DNA of 64,000 nt, from contig NC_067203.1 of the NCBI RefSeq assembly GCF_026262505.1, positions 16,814,392 to 16,878,391 of the forward strand. The letters are read 5' to 3'. This document shows positions 22,205 through 32,744 of the stretch, in pieces. Origin of the DNA: Trichomonas vaginalis G3. Its lineage: Eukaryota; Parabasalia; Trichomonadida; Trichomonadidae. The notes below the pieces were generated by a model. It was not told where the DNA came from. It did no database searches and saw only the letters and a program-made list of their open reading frames with translations. Each line of letters opens with the position of its first letter. Position 1 is the stretch's first letter. Both the position numbers and the translations under genes were made by a program.

Positions 22205-25054
22205 ATGTCTGGAATGAATGATAAGATATCCATTCCTGAGACATCAAGTAAAGTTGCTCCTCCAATGAAAATTGATAAACAGCCAAGCTATGCTTCTAGC
22301 CCACCAACAGAATCTAAGGGTAACGAGATTAAAGATGAAATTCAATCTTTGATCAGAGCCAAAAAATACATTGAGAACATATCTTCAATTACACGAGTAC
22401 TTATTGACGATAGTGATGCAATTCCAGTTATTCAAAGTTTACTCAGACCATTAATTACAGGAATCGAGACAAATTATCCAAAATTAATTGCAGTATGCAC
22501 CCAATTTTTTACTTATGTTACAGACAAGAGAAAGAAAGGTTCAAGAATTGCTTTCTCAACAGGTCCTGTACTACCAACAATGAAAGAATTTTCTGATTTT
22601 TGGGATCCATTCATTTCAGCAATCCATGATTTTTCACAGAGAAAACAATTACCTCATACAAAAGAGATATCTGTTAGATTTCAAGGTATATCTCTCACAT
22701 TAGATACAGTTCAGAAATATAATCTCGAAAGGAAACATCCAAGCGCTACAATTACTGCCACAATACAAAGTATGAAAGCATTATGCAACAGATTATCTAA
22801 AAGTTGCATGGCATTATATGAAAATCCCACTTTTCCAAATTTTAAAGAATCTGTTATGGATCTTTACATCAAAGATGTTGATTCTTTCCAACAAGTTTTG
22901 ATGGATGGATTTAAGAACGAGCTAGTTCAGTGCGGATTGACCGCAAATGACTTCCAGAGAGTGAAAATGACTATAATTGGAAATATTGGGCTGATAACAA
23001 GTGCTTTGAAAGCATCATTTAAGTTCTCTCATGATGTAAATAATATCTGGGATGAAATACACAACTTTAAAGGCGAAGTTCAATGGATTATTGATGAAAT
23101 TTACAGTAAGTTCGTTGTTTTTAGACAAGAAGGATACGAAGACATCCCAGAAGAAGTACCAACTCCCAAAGAGAAGAAGAAAGAAAAGGATTTGCCAAAA
23201 GTTCAATCACTAAGTAAAATTGTCCAGTTTATTGGTAACGATATCGGATCATCGCTTGTTGCAGTTGACTATGAGCCACGCCTCAGAATGTTTTTAAGAG
23301 AGGTTCTACCTGCTTTGGAACAGACTTATGACAATGAAGGGGATATTTGGGCCCAATTGCTTCTTGTTGAGAAAAATATACATAATCTTGCCGAAACAAT
23401 TGAAAAGCAAAGCGTAAATATCAAAGAAAATGATGCTTTGCTGATTGAATTAAATAATGAATTATATGAAAAGCAATTAGAGCTTGATAAGATCTCTAAT
23501 TCAGCCAAACAGGTCAATCAGACTAATGTTAGATCTATTGAAGATCTAAAAAACGAAATGGCAAGGCTAAAAGAGGAAAATGAAAAATTAAACTCTCAAC
23601 TCCAAGAGAAAGATAAAGAAATCTCAAGCCTGAAAGAGAAAACAGACAATAAAGTCTATAAAGACTTCATTTCTAAGCTGAATTCCAAAATTTCTCTTGC
23701 AATTCAAAAAGATCTCAAAGAAGAGTTTGATTTACAAGAAGCTGATGACAATTTGGATGAGTTAATCAGGAAATTCAATGAAAAACCTATAGAAATCCCT
23801 GTAAAACTCCCAGAACCCGAAATTATTGAAGTAAAAGAAGAAATTAAACAAGAAGAACCTAAGGTTGCACCAATAGTTATCCCAGAAAAACCTGCTGAGG
23901 AGGTTAAACCTGCTCCAGAAGTTGTAAAAAGTCCAAGATTTGAAATCCAACAAAAACAACCAAGGAAAAGAGGAAGTTTGATTGGTATTTCTCCAGGACA
24001 ATCCACATCAATAGAATCATCAAATGAAACAGAAAAACCAAAGACAAGAAGCAGAAAAATGACTTTACAACCAGTTCGAGCTCCAAGTAGCGTTGGAGAT
24101 ATTAAAAAGAAGGAGGAATTCGATTATAAGAAGCTCCGACCAATTTTGGAGATGATTGACATTGTTTCTGGGATGAATTCGACAAATGAAAAACTTGAAA
24201 AGCTTGATGACTTCAAAAACATGGTCAGAGACAGATGCGACAGGATACAAGACGTTTATGACCAAGAAGCAGAACACGTTGAAGAAATTGAAGAAGAATT
24301 AAACATAATTCAAGAGAAACTCGCTGCTATTGGTATAAAGAATGAAGTTGCAAGCGACTCTGTTGCTGAATTAATTGAAAAATACAAGTTCCAGATTGAT
24401 CCATTAAATAAAGAAATTAAATCTCTTCAAGAAAGCATCCAGAACAAAGATATCAACTACAAAGCTTTAGTTTCTAGAATAAAAGCACTTGCAAAGGCAA
24501 CAGACTCAGAATTTTCAGAAGAAAATGATATTCAAAGTTGTTTAGATTTGATTCAAGAAAAAAACACACAGAACACAAAATTGTACCAAGAAAATGTATC
24601 TAAAATAGACACATATAAACAGTATATTAAGGATATAGAGACAAGATTGATTCCTGTGCTCAAAAACAACGAAATTTCGGATGATGACGAAAAAATCGTT
24701 GAAAATATTCACAAAGGTCTTGACATTTTACTTGATTCTGCTTACTCTGATGACTTCATACACGTTTCATTGATTAATAACATCTTTAAAGGTGTTGTTG
24801 ACGTTGAAAACCAACTTCCACAGGATTATCTGAAAGCTTTTGTAAAAGATTACGAAAAATCCAAGAAAGCGATTAATTCTGTCCAGAAACTAAAGACATT
24901 TTTGGATTCTCTTGACAGAAACAAACCTCTTGCAACTGATAGCGTAATAAAGATCAGCGATATCATTGCTGATATCAGTTCTCAGAGTGAAATTAAAGAA
25001 ATAGCCCTAACTATCAATGAACTCTTCATTAGATTTAGAAATCAACTTTATTAA
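22205..25054 (+). CDS. Large coiled-coil protein, unassigned
   Basis: 949 aa, ATG start. The N-terminal 35 residues are disordered and Pro/Ser-rich. Residues 40-320 are helical without clear motifs. Residues 375-510 form a strong coiled coil (ENEKLNSQLQEKDKEISSL). A Pro/Glu/Val linker follows (about 535-590) and then a basic Ser-rich patch (KQPRKRGSLIGISPGQ). A second coiled coil (about 645-800) leads to a helical C-terminus. This is the architecture of a cytoskeletal or tethering scaffold, but there is no family signature I can name. It converges on the next gene with 327 bp between stops. Confidence 0.7.
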   Translation: MSGMNDKISIPETSSKVAPPMKIDKQPSYASSPPTESKGNEIKDEIQSLIRAKKYIENISSITRVLIDDSDAIPVIQSLLRPLITGIETNYPKLIAVCTQFFTYVTDKRKKGSRIAFSTGPVLPTMKEFSDFWDPFISAIHDFSQRKQLPHTKEISVRFQGISLTLDTVQKYNLERKHPSATITATIQSMKALCNRLSKSCMALYENPTFPNFKESVMDLYIKDVDSFQQVLMDGFKNELVQCGLTANDFQRVKMTIIGNIGLITSALKASFKFSHDVNNIWDEIHNFKGEVQWIIDEIYSKFVVFRQEGYEDIPEEVPTPKEKKKEKDLPKVQSLSKIVQFIGNDIGSSLVAVDYEPRLRMFLREVLPALEQTYDNEGDIWAQLLLVEKNIHNLAETIEKQSVNIKENDALLIELNNELYEKQLELDKISNSAKQVNQTNVRSIEDLKNEMARLKEENEKLNSQLQEKDKEISSLKEKTDNKVYKDFISKLNSKISLAIQKDLKEEFDLQEADDNLDELIRKFNEKPIEIPVKLPEPEIIEVKEEIKQEEPKVAPIVIPEKPAEEVKPAPEVVKSPRFEIQQKQPRKRGSLIGISPGQSTSIESSNETEKPKTRSRKMTLQPVRAPSSVGDIKKKEEFDYKKLRPILEMIDIVSGMNSTNEKLEKLDDFKNMVRDRCDRIQDVYDQEAEHVEEIEEELNIIQEKLAAIGIKNEVASDSVAELIEKYKFQIDPLNKEIKSLQESIQNKDINYKALVSRIKALAKATDSEFSEENDIQSCLDLIQEKNTQNTKLYQENVSKIDTYKQYIKDIETRLIPVLKNNEISDDDEKIVENIHKGLDILLDSAYSDDFIHVSLINNIFKGVVDVENQLPQDYLKAFVKDYEKSKKAINSVQKLKTFLDSLDRNKPLATDSVIKISDIIADISSQSEIKEIALTINELFIRFRNQLY

Positions 25055-25381
25055 TATTTTTTTTTGTTTGTATTATAAAGATTATCTTTAGTTATCTACT
25101 TTCATTTATTGGTGCGACATTGTCATATGAAAGATCTTACATTTTGTAAAAATCTTAAGATTAATTATTATTTTATAGGACTATTATATGGAATTAATTG
25201 CAATATGGCTGAAGTATAGTTTGTTTGTATGGTTAATGATCATAAAATCAAAAAAATCATTTTATAATTTTTAAATAAAAGAAAGTAATATGAAAATAAT
25301 GTCTTTGTATAAAAATAATATTTACAATTATACTCTAAACAAACATGAAATCTGTTAAAATATACCAAATAATTAAAAAAA
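25055..25381. other. 3' intergenic region between convergent genes
   Basis: AT-rich 327 bp separating two stop codons. No further signal seen. Confidence 0.4.
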
Positions 25382-27043
25382 TTAATAATGACCTGATTCA
25401 TCAATAATAACTCTTCTTCGGCCTTTCTTTCTATATGACTTCTCTATTTGGCCGAGTTTCAGCTTAATTCTGTTGATATTATAGTACTCTATAACGTCTT
25501 TGATTGTTTTCAGCGGCAAAGCAGCGGCAATCTTCTTAAATTCTCTTGGATGCTGGGCGTACTTCTCCAGGAAAGTCTGCTTCTCGTTCTCTGTCCATGA
25601 AAGTCTGTTCTTATATTCTAAATGAGCGGCAACAGGGTCTTCTACGAAGCTGTTCTCGTCGTAGTAGAGGTAAGTTTCTTTCTCTGTATCATCGAGGTAC
25701 ATAATCTGGTCTGGAGCAACGTGAACTGTGTTAGTTTTGTCATTTGGCTTAATATATTGAAGACATTTATCAAATTCTGGCGGCCATCGATCGATTTTCT
25801 CGTGCGCTTCCTTGTGGTAGATCGAAAGTTGTCTGTTGCTTTCGTTCCAGAGCTCGTATCTTTCTTTGTATTCAATCGCAAGTTTTTGAGCTTTCTCATC
25901 TGCAAGAGATAATCTCTGGCAAATAGTTTGGAAGATTGGCTCAGCCATTTCTGAAGAATTACCATCTTCTTTCTTGTAAAATGGTAAATGTGTAATATGG
26001 GTAAAGCGCTGACGCTTGAATGGCTCAGGAAGTTTATGTTTTTCTTTTGAGCGTTGAGCTATTTCTTTGTTTTTCTCGATAATTGAAGCTCCTAAAGAAT
26101 GAGAAAAAATTGAGCCGTGAAAGTCTTGTATTAAGCTACTTGCTGGCGCATCAGATGTGATTGGAGCACTCAGCATTCCGTAGGTTCGTTCGTTTTCTAA
26201 TTCTGTAAGTTCTGCTTTGTATTTGGTCAACAACTTATCGATATCAGCTATTTGCTCGACTACATCCTTTGCGGTCGGAAGCTCTGGATAAGGAGCTGCC
26301 GGAGGGTTGACTTTCGGAGTCACCTTTACGACCACAGGATTTAATACCTTTTGATGGCTTGGCTGAGGTACAGAGGCTGGACGAGCAGTAGCGTTAATCA
26401 TAGATTGAAGGGAGTAAGGTGTAGATGCAGTAACAGGCTCAATTGGCTGGATTTTATGATCGGATTGTAAATTGAGTAAATTTATCGGAGAACTTTGAAT
26501 AATTGTTGGCGCATTTATTTTCTTTTCTGGTACACCAACTTTTATGGGCTCAGCGCGCTTAATAATTGACACAGCCCTAGGGACTTTTGTAGGAGGTGGA
26601 TTAGCAGGTTCTGGGCCTTGTAAAAGTGCTTGAATATGCATCGTTTTTACATTATTCTGAGGAGCTTCTGCATTCGTTTGATGGTTTACAAGCATACTAA
26701 TATCCGAAGCGGCCGATGGCTTCTGAGCTTGTTGTACCGGCCCCGATAACAAGATCTGGATATCTGTAACATTTTGGGTACCATCTTGCGAAATTGTATG
26801 GTGCTTTGGCTCCGATTGAATTTCTAATTTTGTTGTTGGATTATTCACCAAAATAGTACTGATATTACTATTAAATGGTGGTTTATCATCTATCGACGGG
26901 TTTTTAGTAACCGTTGGCGTCGCTTCAATCCGTTTTGGTTTTGGCGGTTGATTGTCGACTTCTTTTTGCCTATTTTGGACAGTGTTTGGGACGCTTCTGA
27001 TAACCCTAACTTTAGGTCCATCTGGTTTCCCTTGGCCGTCCAT
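25382..27043 (-). CDS. SANT-domain protein, NCoR/SMRT (Snt1)-like corepressor candidate
   Basis: 553 aa. The first 270 residues are disordered and Pro/Gln/Asn-rich. A helical block (about 270-310, ADIDKLLTKYKAELTELENE) is followed by a conserved-looking region (HITHLPFYKKEDG, then long helices to about 470). At residues 480-525 there is one SANT repeat (RLSWTENEKQTFLEKYAQHP, then FKKIAAALPLKTIKDVIEYY), preceded by FVEDPVAAHLEYKN. The order helix, DP/F motif and SANT with K/HP matches NCoR/SMRT and yeast Snt1, which activate class I histone deacetylases. The basic end (RKKGRRRVI) may contact chromatin. Homology is inferred from motif pattern only. A mirrored pair of GTGACA motifs lies about 40-60 bp upstream. 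Confidence 0.6.
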   Translation of the reverse strand: MDGQGKPDGPKVRVIRSVPNTVQNRQKEVDNQPPKPKRIEATPTVTKNPSIDDKPPFNSNISTILVNNPTTKLEIQSEPKHHTISQDGTQNVTDIQILLSGPVQQAQKPSAASDISMLVNHQTNAEAPQNNVKTMHIQALLQGPEPANPPPTKVPRAVSIIKRAEPIKVGVPEKKINAPTIIQSSPINLLNLQSDHKIQPIEPVTASTPYSLQSMINATARPASVPQPSHQKVLNPVVVKVTPKVNPPAAPYPELPTAKDVVEQIADIDKLLTKYKAELTELENERTYGMLSAPITSDAPASSLIQDFHGSIFSHSLGASIIEKNKEIAQRSKEKHKLPEPFKRQRFTHITHLPFYKKEDGNSSEMAEPIFQTICQRLSLADEKAQKLAIEYKERYELWNESNRQLSIYHKEAHEKIDRWPPEFDKCLQYIKPNDKTNTVHVAPDQIMYLDDTEKETYLYYDENSFVEDPVAAHLEYKNRLSWTENEKQTFLEKYAQHPREFKKIAAALPLKTIKDVIEYYNINRIKLKLGQIEKSYRKKGRRRVIIDESGHY

Positions 27044-27529
27044 AGTTTCTACTAATCTTCAATAGTTCCTTTATAATTGAAAAGTGACAGCCAATTTGTC
27101 ACATTTTATAATGAATCACGTCAAATAGATTCATTTTATATTTAACAATATGCAAAAAATTTTCATGTAAAAATATAAACTTCTGAATTTTGTCACTTTT
27201 ACTATAATTTGAATGTGTTGAGTCTATTGATTTGTGCTCTTTTTCTTATGTCTGGTCACTCATCACAGCGACTATAATACGTGTGAATAAAGAGTGATTA
27301 AACCATTTTAGACCGTATTTCCCACAATTCCAATAATTTGACTCTTTTCTTTTTGCATTCAAAAAATAACTATTAAAAATAGCAAAAAATATTCACCACT
27401 ATGCATATCTCATCAGAAATCTTTCAGACATTTACCCAATAATTTTCCTCAATTTCGAAATTACCGATTCAGAGGACGAATTATCACCATTTTAAATCGT
27501 CTAAGAGAAAAAAATTAAATACAACCCTA
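27044..27529. promoter_or_regulatory. Divergent intergenic region with mirrored GTGACA motifs
   Basis: 486 bp between divergent starts. It holds AAAAGTGACA at 27080-27089, TGTCACATTTT at 27098-27108 and TGTCACTTTT at 27191-27200. The same motif abuts the starts of other genes in this window. The promoter role is inference. Confidence 0.4.
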
Positions 27530-28471
27530 ATGAAAGCATTTGAATTCTTTTTCGTAGCTCACAGTGAACAAAAAAAAATGGATCCAGAAACAGCTGCTTC
27601 CAATATTATCATAGGCCATGAAGTAGCAGATCTTGCACGTTGCTTTGATGTTCTCCTCCAAAACAACTGCGGTGATACAACTGTGCTTGATAAAATTTTC
27701 CCTTTCCTTGGAAAAGATCTTTTAGAAAGAAACATCATTGATTACTCTCGCGATCCAGGTGTTGATATCACAGACAGCTATTTTGTCCTTTACGAACCAT
27801 TTTTACGTGCCAAAGCCGCTTTATTAGTTGGAACTATAATCGAAAACTGTAAAGAAGTTCCAGATGTTACAAAATTCGTCAACCCGCTTATCGATCTATT
27901 CACAGGCGAAGAAGAAATTGAACAATGCTTCGCTTTAATCGGCTTGACAAGTATCGGCCAGGGTAAACCAGAGTTAATCTTACCGCACTTCCCCAAGCTT
28001 GCTAGACCACTAATTCTTATTATCGGCGCCGCATCTTCTCCAGCTCAATCTTTCTCTTTATACCAATCTAATGTTTTCAAGTCACAAGTGTTTGAATCAT
28101 TCCTCGATTTTATGGAGATTCCAGGACTCCTTGATACACCAGAAAATGTTCAAAGGCTTTTTGAATCGAATATTACGTTAGCAATCATCCAAATTGCTCT
28201 TTCAGAATATGTCTACATTCCAAAGACTCCAAGGACTCTCTGGAAAATGATCTGGCTCTTCCTTCGCATTACAACTGAGCATCCACAAGGAATTAAAATG
28301 TGGGACCTTGACCACATTCCAAAGAATGGACCACAAGCATGCAATTTAATGAGAATAGCTCTTGCATCCCCTGAAAAAGCTGCCCTTGTTAGAAATGAGG
28401 TTAATAAGATTTCAAGCAATAATCCATCCTTTGAAACCTTTACAAAGTTGGTGAAACAACTATCACAGTAA
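27530..28471 (+). CDS. Alpha-helical protein, unassigned
   Basis: 313 aa from ATG 27530. A second in-frame ATG after a run of nine A (27578) would shorten it to 297 aa, and its product (MDPETAASNIIIGHEVADLA) looks like a cleaner N-terminus. The protein is built from helices of HEAT/ARM character (FVNPLIDLFTGEEEIEQCFA, then LIGLTSIGQGKPEL). No catalytic motif, signal or membrane helix is visible. The composition and codon pattern are those of a normally expressed cytosolic protein. I do not recognise the family. Confidence 0.65.
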   Translation: MKAFEFFFVAHSEQKKMDPETAASNIIIGHEVADLARCFDVLLQNNCGDTTVLDKIFPFLGKDLLERNIIDYSRDPGVDITDSYFVLYEPFLRAKAALLVGTIIENCKEVPDVTKFVNPLIDLFTGEEEIEQCFALIGLTSIGQGKPELILPHFPKLARPLILIIGAASSPAQSFSLYQSNVFKSQVFESFLDFMEIPGLLDTPENVQRLFESNITLAIIQIALSEYVYIPKTPRTLWKMIWLFLRITTEHPQGIKMWDLDHIPKNGPQACNLMRIALASPEKAALVRNEVNKISSNNPSFETFTKLVKQLSQ

Positions 28472-28792
28472 ATATAATCTTTTCTGTATATAGGTTACTC
28501 ATTTTATTATATTTAGTGGTAAATTTTATGCTTGAATTTTATTTACGGCCTTTGAACACTTATAATAAACAAAACGTAATCAAACAAAATTTATTAAAAA
28601 GTCATTTCATTAAATCCGAATTTTATTGATAGAGTTGGCATGGAAAAAAATGTCTCAAAAAAGATTGATTTAAAATCGGCAAAATATTTAATGACAGAAT
28701 TTATAGAACTTATTAATATCATTTTCTAGTTCATATAATTTTTCAATACTTCAAAATATAGAGGTTTTTTTTCCTCATCAATTTTCATTATA
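28472..28792. other. Intergenic region
   Basis: 321 bp, AT-rich. It ends in TTTTCATTATAATG, where an initiator-like TCATTA directly precedes the next start codon. Confidence 0.4.
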
Positions 28793-29266
28793 ATGAGCGC
28801 TGAAACACATTCCTTTGAGTACTTAAAGGACAAAATTATGCATAAAATCACTGATCCATCCATTCCTTGCTATGAGAGAGCCAAAATAGCCGCTTCATTA
28901 ATAGATGACATTGAATTAATAATGAGTAAAAGAATACTGACAGAATCCCAAAAAAACGTTAGAAAACAATATAAAATAAGACACACAGGCGAAAAAGATA
29001 TGAATCGAAGAAAAAATTATGGAAAAGAGATGAAGTGTGTTGATATCAAAACATTAGATTCATATAAGTTATTAAGCAAACATTACGAAAAACTACCAAC
29101 AGCTAGCCTTCTAATTGGGCTAATGAAAATAAATGCTTTAAAACATGGAGAAAAACTTGACCGGGAATCTTATCGTGACAATAGAAATATTTTTCTATAT
29201 TGGAATGCTCACATAGACCAATTGAATGAAATGTTGGAGGGCAAAACAAAAATGGAGTCGGGGTAA
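28793..29266 (+). CDS. Small basic protein, unassigned
   Basis: 157 aa, ATG start with an initiator-like TCATTATA immediately upstream. It is helical and Lys/Arg/Asn-rich with no signal peptide. The stretch KNVRKQYKIRHTGEKDMNRR is strongly basic. No zinc-binding or nucleic-acid motif is complete (the HTGEK string is not part of a zinc finger, because the Cys/His partners are missing). It lies 500 bp ahead of the spliced gene on the same strand. Function unknown. Confidence 0.55.
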   Translation: MSAETHSFEYLKDKIMHKITDPSIPCYERAKIAASLIDDIELIMSKRILTESQKNVRKQYKIRHTGEKDMNRRKNYGKEMKCVDIKTLDSYKLLSKHYEKLPTASLLIGLMKINALKHGEKLDRESYRDNRNIFLYWNAHIDQLNEMLEGKTKMESG

Positions 29267-29767
29267 GCAAAAATATATAATAACAATATTCTATATTAAA
29301 AATTCATGAATAAATGTATATTTATTTTTTATTGAATAGTGAATGCTCAATAAATTCTAACTTCTCAGTGCTTAGTGGATTTTTTATTCATTTGAAGTTC
29401 TTCGAAATGATATACTCAAATTCTAATGATATGCTATGCATGATTGAATCTTATGCACCAATATCTAACAATTGTAACCTCAATTCTTGAAATGAAAACT
29501 AAAGAACCATTTCTTTTGAAAATAAACAACGTTAGTATATACCATATCATCATTAATTGTTACTGGACTATGTTTCAAATTCCAAATGATAGGTGAGTTA
29601 CAGAAAATCACATGGAATGACATTTGTTCATTGATAAGGATATTATTGCTTCGGAGTATACATTGTGAAGCTGAATGTGAGCTCGTAACACTGCAGGTTT
29701 TGCCTGATTAAGTTTATAACTAATCAAAATTTTCCTACCAAATATTGAAGAATAAATTTTGCCAAAA
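29267..29767. other. Intergenic region
   Basis: About 500 bp, AT-rich, no gene, repeat or RNA recognised. Confidence 0.4.
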
Positions 29768-30602
29768 ATGATTGATTATGATACATTTCGATTAGTTGCG
29801 AAAGCTGTTCAGAATTCACCAGACGATCTTTTTGAAAACTATTCATTAATTAAAGGTTTATTGCTAAAACGACACCCTATTGCCAAAAATCGACCGCTAT
29901 TATTTAATATTCTTGAATCTTTAGAAAACTTTAAGAGAAGGAAGACAATTCTGATTCCAATGCCATACCCATTGATTAAATCATGCGATACAACAGCAGT
30001 TTATCAGAAATTTAATAAAGATTATGAATATGAATTAGAAAAAGTTGATTTTTCACACCCACAAACAATTATAGATCTATTTAGATCAATTGGATTTCGA
30101 GGTATCAGAATTCTTGCAGGAATGCGTCATACAACAGGAAGTATGTATTTTATTTCATAAGTTGCCAATTTTTCTTTTAGTATAACCGGCAACTTATGAG
30201 TTTTTATACATTACTAACACACAGCAAACGAAAATCTTTTCCCTCCATGTACTGAAGATCTTTATGAATCATTTTATAGACCATATAACCATGAAGGACT
30301 AACTCATGGTGGCAGAGCATTTTCTAAACATTGTGTGAGAGATTCATCTAAGTTTTGGGGTACTGTAAAGGGTACAACAAACGAAGTTAATAATCATGCT
30401 CATGGCTGCTTAGAAAAAGTTATAATGAATTCAGTATGGCATAATGTTATGGTTCTTAGCGCAGATTGCTATACATATGAAGTTAGAAATGAAAATGGCT
30501 ACGGTGCACGGTGGGAGTTTAAAAAAAGACCAACCAATATTCTTTAGAGGATTTGTAGAACCACCAATGGAGAACGGCCATGAACTTAAATGGAGGCATT
30601 AA
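29768..30602 (+). CDS. Spliced unassigned protein with a 3' frameshift
   Basis: Exon 1 is 29768-30140 and exon 2 starts at 30225. The frame upstream of the ATG at 29768 opens only with TTG. Exon 1 ends in phase 1 after GMRHTTG, and exon 2 continues with NENLFPPCTEDLYESFYRPY. Later come SKFWGTVKGTTNEVNNHAHG and NVMVLSADCYTYEVRNENGY. As written, exon 2 stops at 30547 after a run of seven A (30521-30527). In the next frame a natural-looking end follows (DQPIFFRGFVEPPMENGHE) with a TAA at 30600-30602. I do not recognise the family. It looks like a soluble single-domain protein of about 250 aa. Confidence 0.65.
30141..30224 (+). other. Spliceosomal intron of parabasalid type (84 bp)
   Basis: The 5' splice site is GTATGT at 30141. 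The 3' end is ACTAACACACAG at 30213-30224, the fused branch point and acceptor known from Trichomonas introns. Splicing removes the in-frame stop at 30158-30160 and joins the frames in phase 1. Inside, 30155-30166 and 30188-30199 are exact 12-bp inverted repeats (tcataagttgcc) with a 21-nt loop, which would bring the two splice sites close together. Confidence 0.9.
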
Positions 30603-30955
30603 AAGATAAATTTCATTTGTTATTTTATATGTTGAAAATTCATAAAAAAAGAAGTCTTATTTTTTAACTAGTATACGATATTTTTACTACAATGAGTTTA
30701 TGCTTGACGGGGGTTGTTCAATAAAATCTGAACTCAGATCGTTTTTTTAACCACACTAGATTATTGAAAGAACATAATTTTGCATTAAATAAGTCCAATA
30801 AATGTAAATAAACTTAGCAATTATGAATTTTCAAAATTAATCCTATTGGCAGAAGTGTTTGATTTAAAAATTATGAATAGAGATTATTGCTCGTAAGATA
30901 AAATTTATAAAAATAAATAATATTTTAAACAATAGTCACTCTAAAAATCCTTTAT
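30603..30955. other. 3' intergenic region
   Basis: 353 bp between convergent genes, AT-rich, no signal recognised. Confidence 0.4.
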
Positions 30956-31456
30956 TTAATAAACAGGAAAATCAAACATAAATTCCGTATTAAAATCTTC
31001 AAAAGATATACTTTGGAAGGAGTTATCATTTTCACTTTCGTCAGTTGAAGTGGTTTGAGCTTGAACTTGCTCAGATTTGTTTTCAACAGGAGAATTAAGG
31101 GCTGTTTCAATTTTCTCAACTGTTTCTCCATGTCTTTGAAGGAGTAAATATCTGGATTTGATGCTAATATCTGTTCTGCCCTGGAAGTGCTTGGAAATCT
31201 TCATCCACTTTGGACCGTAAAGGTTATAACATTTAAGGATTAACAAATCATCTTCTGGAGAGAATGGCTTCCAATTGATATTTGGGGAGAGGTATTTCTC
31301 CCATCTGTCTTTGCATTGTCTGGCATTCCTTCCGTTTAATAATTTAGAAACAGCTTTCCAATTATTAGTACCGTATTGTTCTACTGCATGTCTAAGCTTG
31401 TTATCTTCTGACTCGCTAAATTTGTTCTTGGGTAAGGAGCTGCCAAATGCAAACAT
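30956..31456 (-). CDS. Two-repeat (R2R3) Myb DNA-binding protein
   Basis: 166 aa, ATG start, intact. The first repeat runs from NKFSESEDNKLRHAVEQYG to NARQCKDRWEKYL. The second runs from KPFSPEDDLLILKCYNLYG to DISIKSRYLLLQRH. The repeats follow the trichomonad pattern (no R1) and sit at the very N-terminus. The C-terminal 50 residues are acidic and Ser/Thr/Gln-rich and end in FMFDFPVY, similar in style to the acidic tails of the other Mybs in this window. It is probably a sequence-specific transcription factor. The targets cannot be read from the sequence. Confidence 0.85.
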   Translation of the reverse strand: MFAFGSSLPKNKFSESEDNKLRHAVEQYGTNNWKAVSKLLNGRNARQCKDRWEKYLSPNINWKPFSPEDDLLILKCYNLYGPKWMKISKHFQGRTDISIKSRYLLLQRHGETVEKIETALNSPVENKSEQVQAQTTSTDESENDNSFQSISFEDFNTEFMFDFPVY

Positions 31457-32744
31457 AAAAATAATTTAGTTCACAAATTATTGAGGAAATTTTTCCTTTC
31501 AAAAAATAGAAAGAGCATCAAATTATTTTGAGGGGAAAACGATTACGTGGCCAATTGTTGATACTTCTAAAATTATAAATAAATAATGTTATTAATCTAT
31601 ATACTTAATATTGATTGAATTGATAATATTGGATAAATTATGACTATAGTTCGCATCTACTTAATTTACAAATGAAATTATCTTGTACTCTTCTAAATTA
31701 ATTTGTTGTAAATTCGTTCCCACAATTTTGAATTAGGATGGAACCTCGGTTTATCTCAAAAAATAAAATTAACATCTCTCAAAAAAATAACGGGGATAGG
31801 AATTGATAAGAATGATCTTATCTGATTATTAATAAAAAATTTCCCAATCTGACAAAAATATATCCATTTCAATGTGATATCCTTTTGAATTTATTGATGA
31901 TTCAGCACTAAGTATTCAATAAAATTATCCTAAAATTGCACAATTTTCAGGATTGGCCGGAGGTTTTCTTCACAATTTATACTATTAATTTTCACTTTGA
32001 ATTAAAAGCCTTCTCTAATGTGAAATATTCATTTCTTCAGGGTTTCATACTTTAATATGCCAAATGTAATTTTTAAAATTGCAATATAATTAAAAAACCA
32101 AGTGATCATTCCAAATTTCAAAACATTTCTTTTTTCTACCTCGCATCCTTATTGGAAGACATATGTAGCTGAACATTTAACCATTAAATTTATAGCCGCA
32201 TCTATTCTGAGCATTTCTTTAAGATATCTCAGTATTTTTTATATGTTTAAATTTTTTGAGGAAACATTTAAGCAAGCCTGATGATTTTACTTTGCAAAAC
32301 CATTTAATACGCAAATATCTTCTCTATCGTGCTTAATTATATACATTAAACTGTAAACAATCAACGTATTTTCAAAAGTATTTAGAGTCTAATTTAAAAT
32401 TCAAGAAGACCGACGAAGATCCGAAACATTAATACACTCTGAGAATAATACCGTAACATAAATGACATTATATAGATTTTGAAATTTTCAACGTTTGAAA
32501 TATTGTTACAGTTTTCAAAAATTATGAGAAAATAATAAAAATATCTCAAAGGCAATAATATAGCATACTGAAAGGGTGTAATTTAGAATTATGGAGAAGT
32601 TGATTTTGACTAAATATTAATTTTAAATAATTATTTTCTCAAGCAGCTTACAGAAATACCTAATTCACTTAAAAAATAATTATTAACTGTAATGATGGGT
32701 GTGGAAATATCATTAAATATTCAATTAATAATAAACAGTCGAAA
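31457..32744. other. AT-rich intergenic region
   Basis: About 1.3 kb with no supported gene. No long repeat or further tRNA seen. Confidence 0.4.

Noticed and set aside
23704-24006. 100-codon antisense frame rich in Ser/Gly/Phe
   Set aside because: It is the mirror of the Glu/Lys/Pro-rich linker of the coiled-coil gene on the other strand.
28982-29000. HTGEK string suggesting a C2H2 zinc finger in the 157-aa protein
   Set aside because: The required Cys and His pairs around it are missing.
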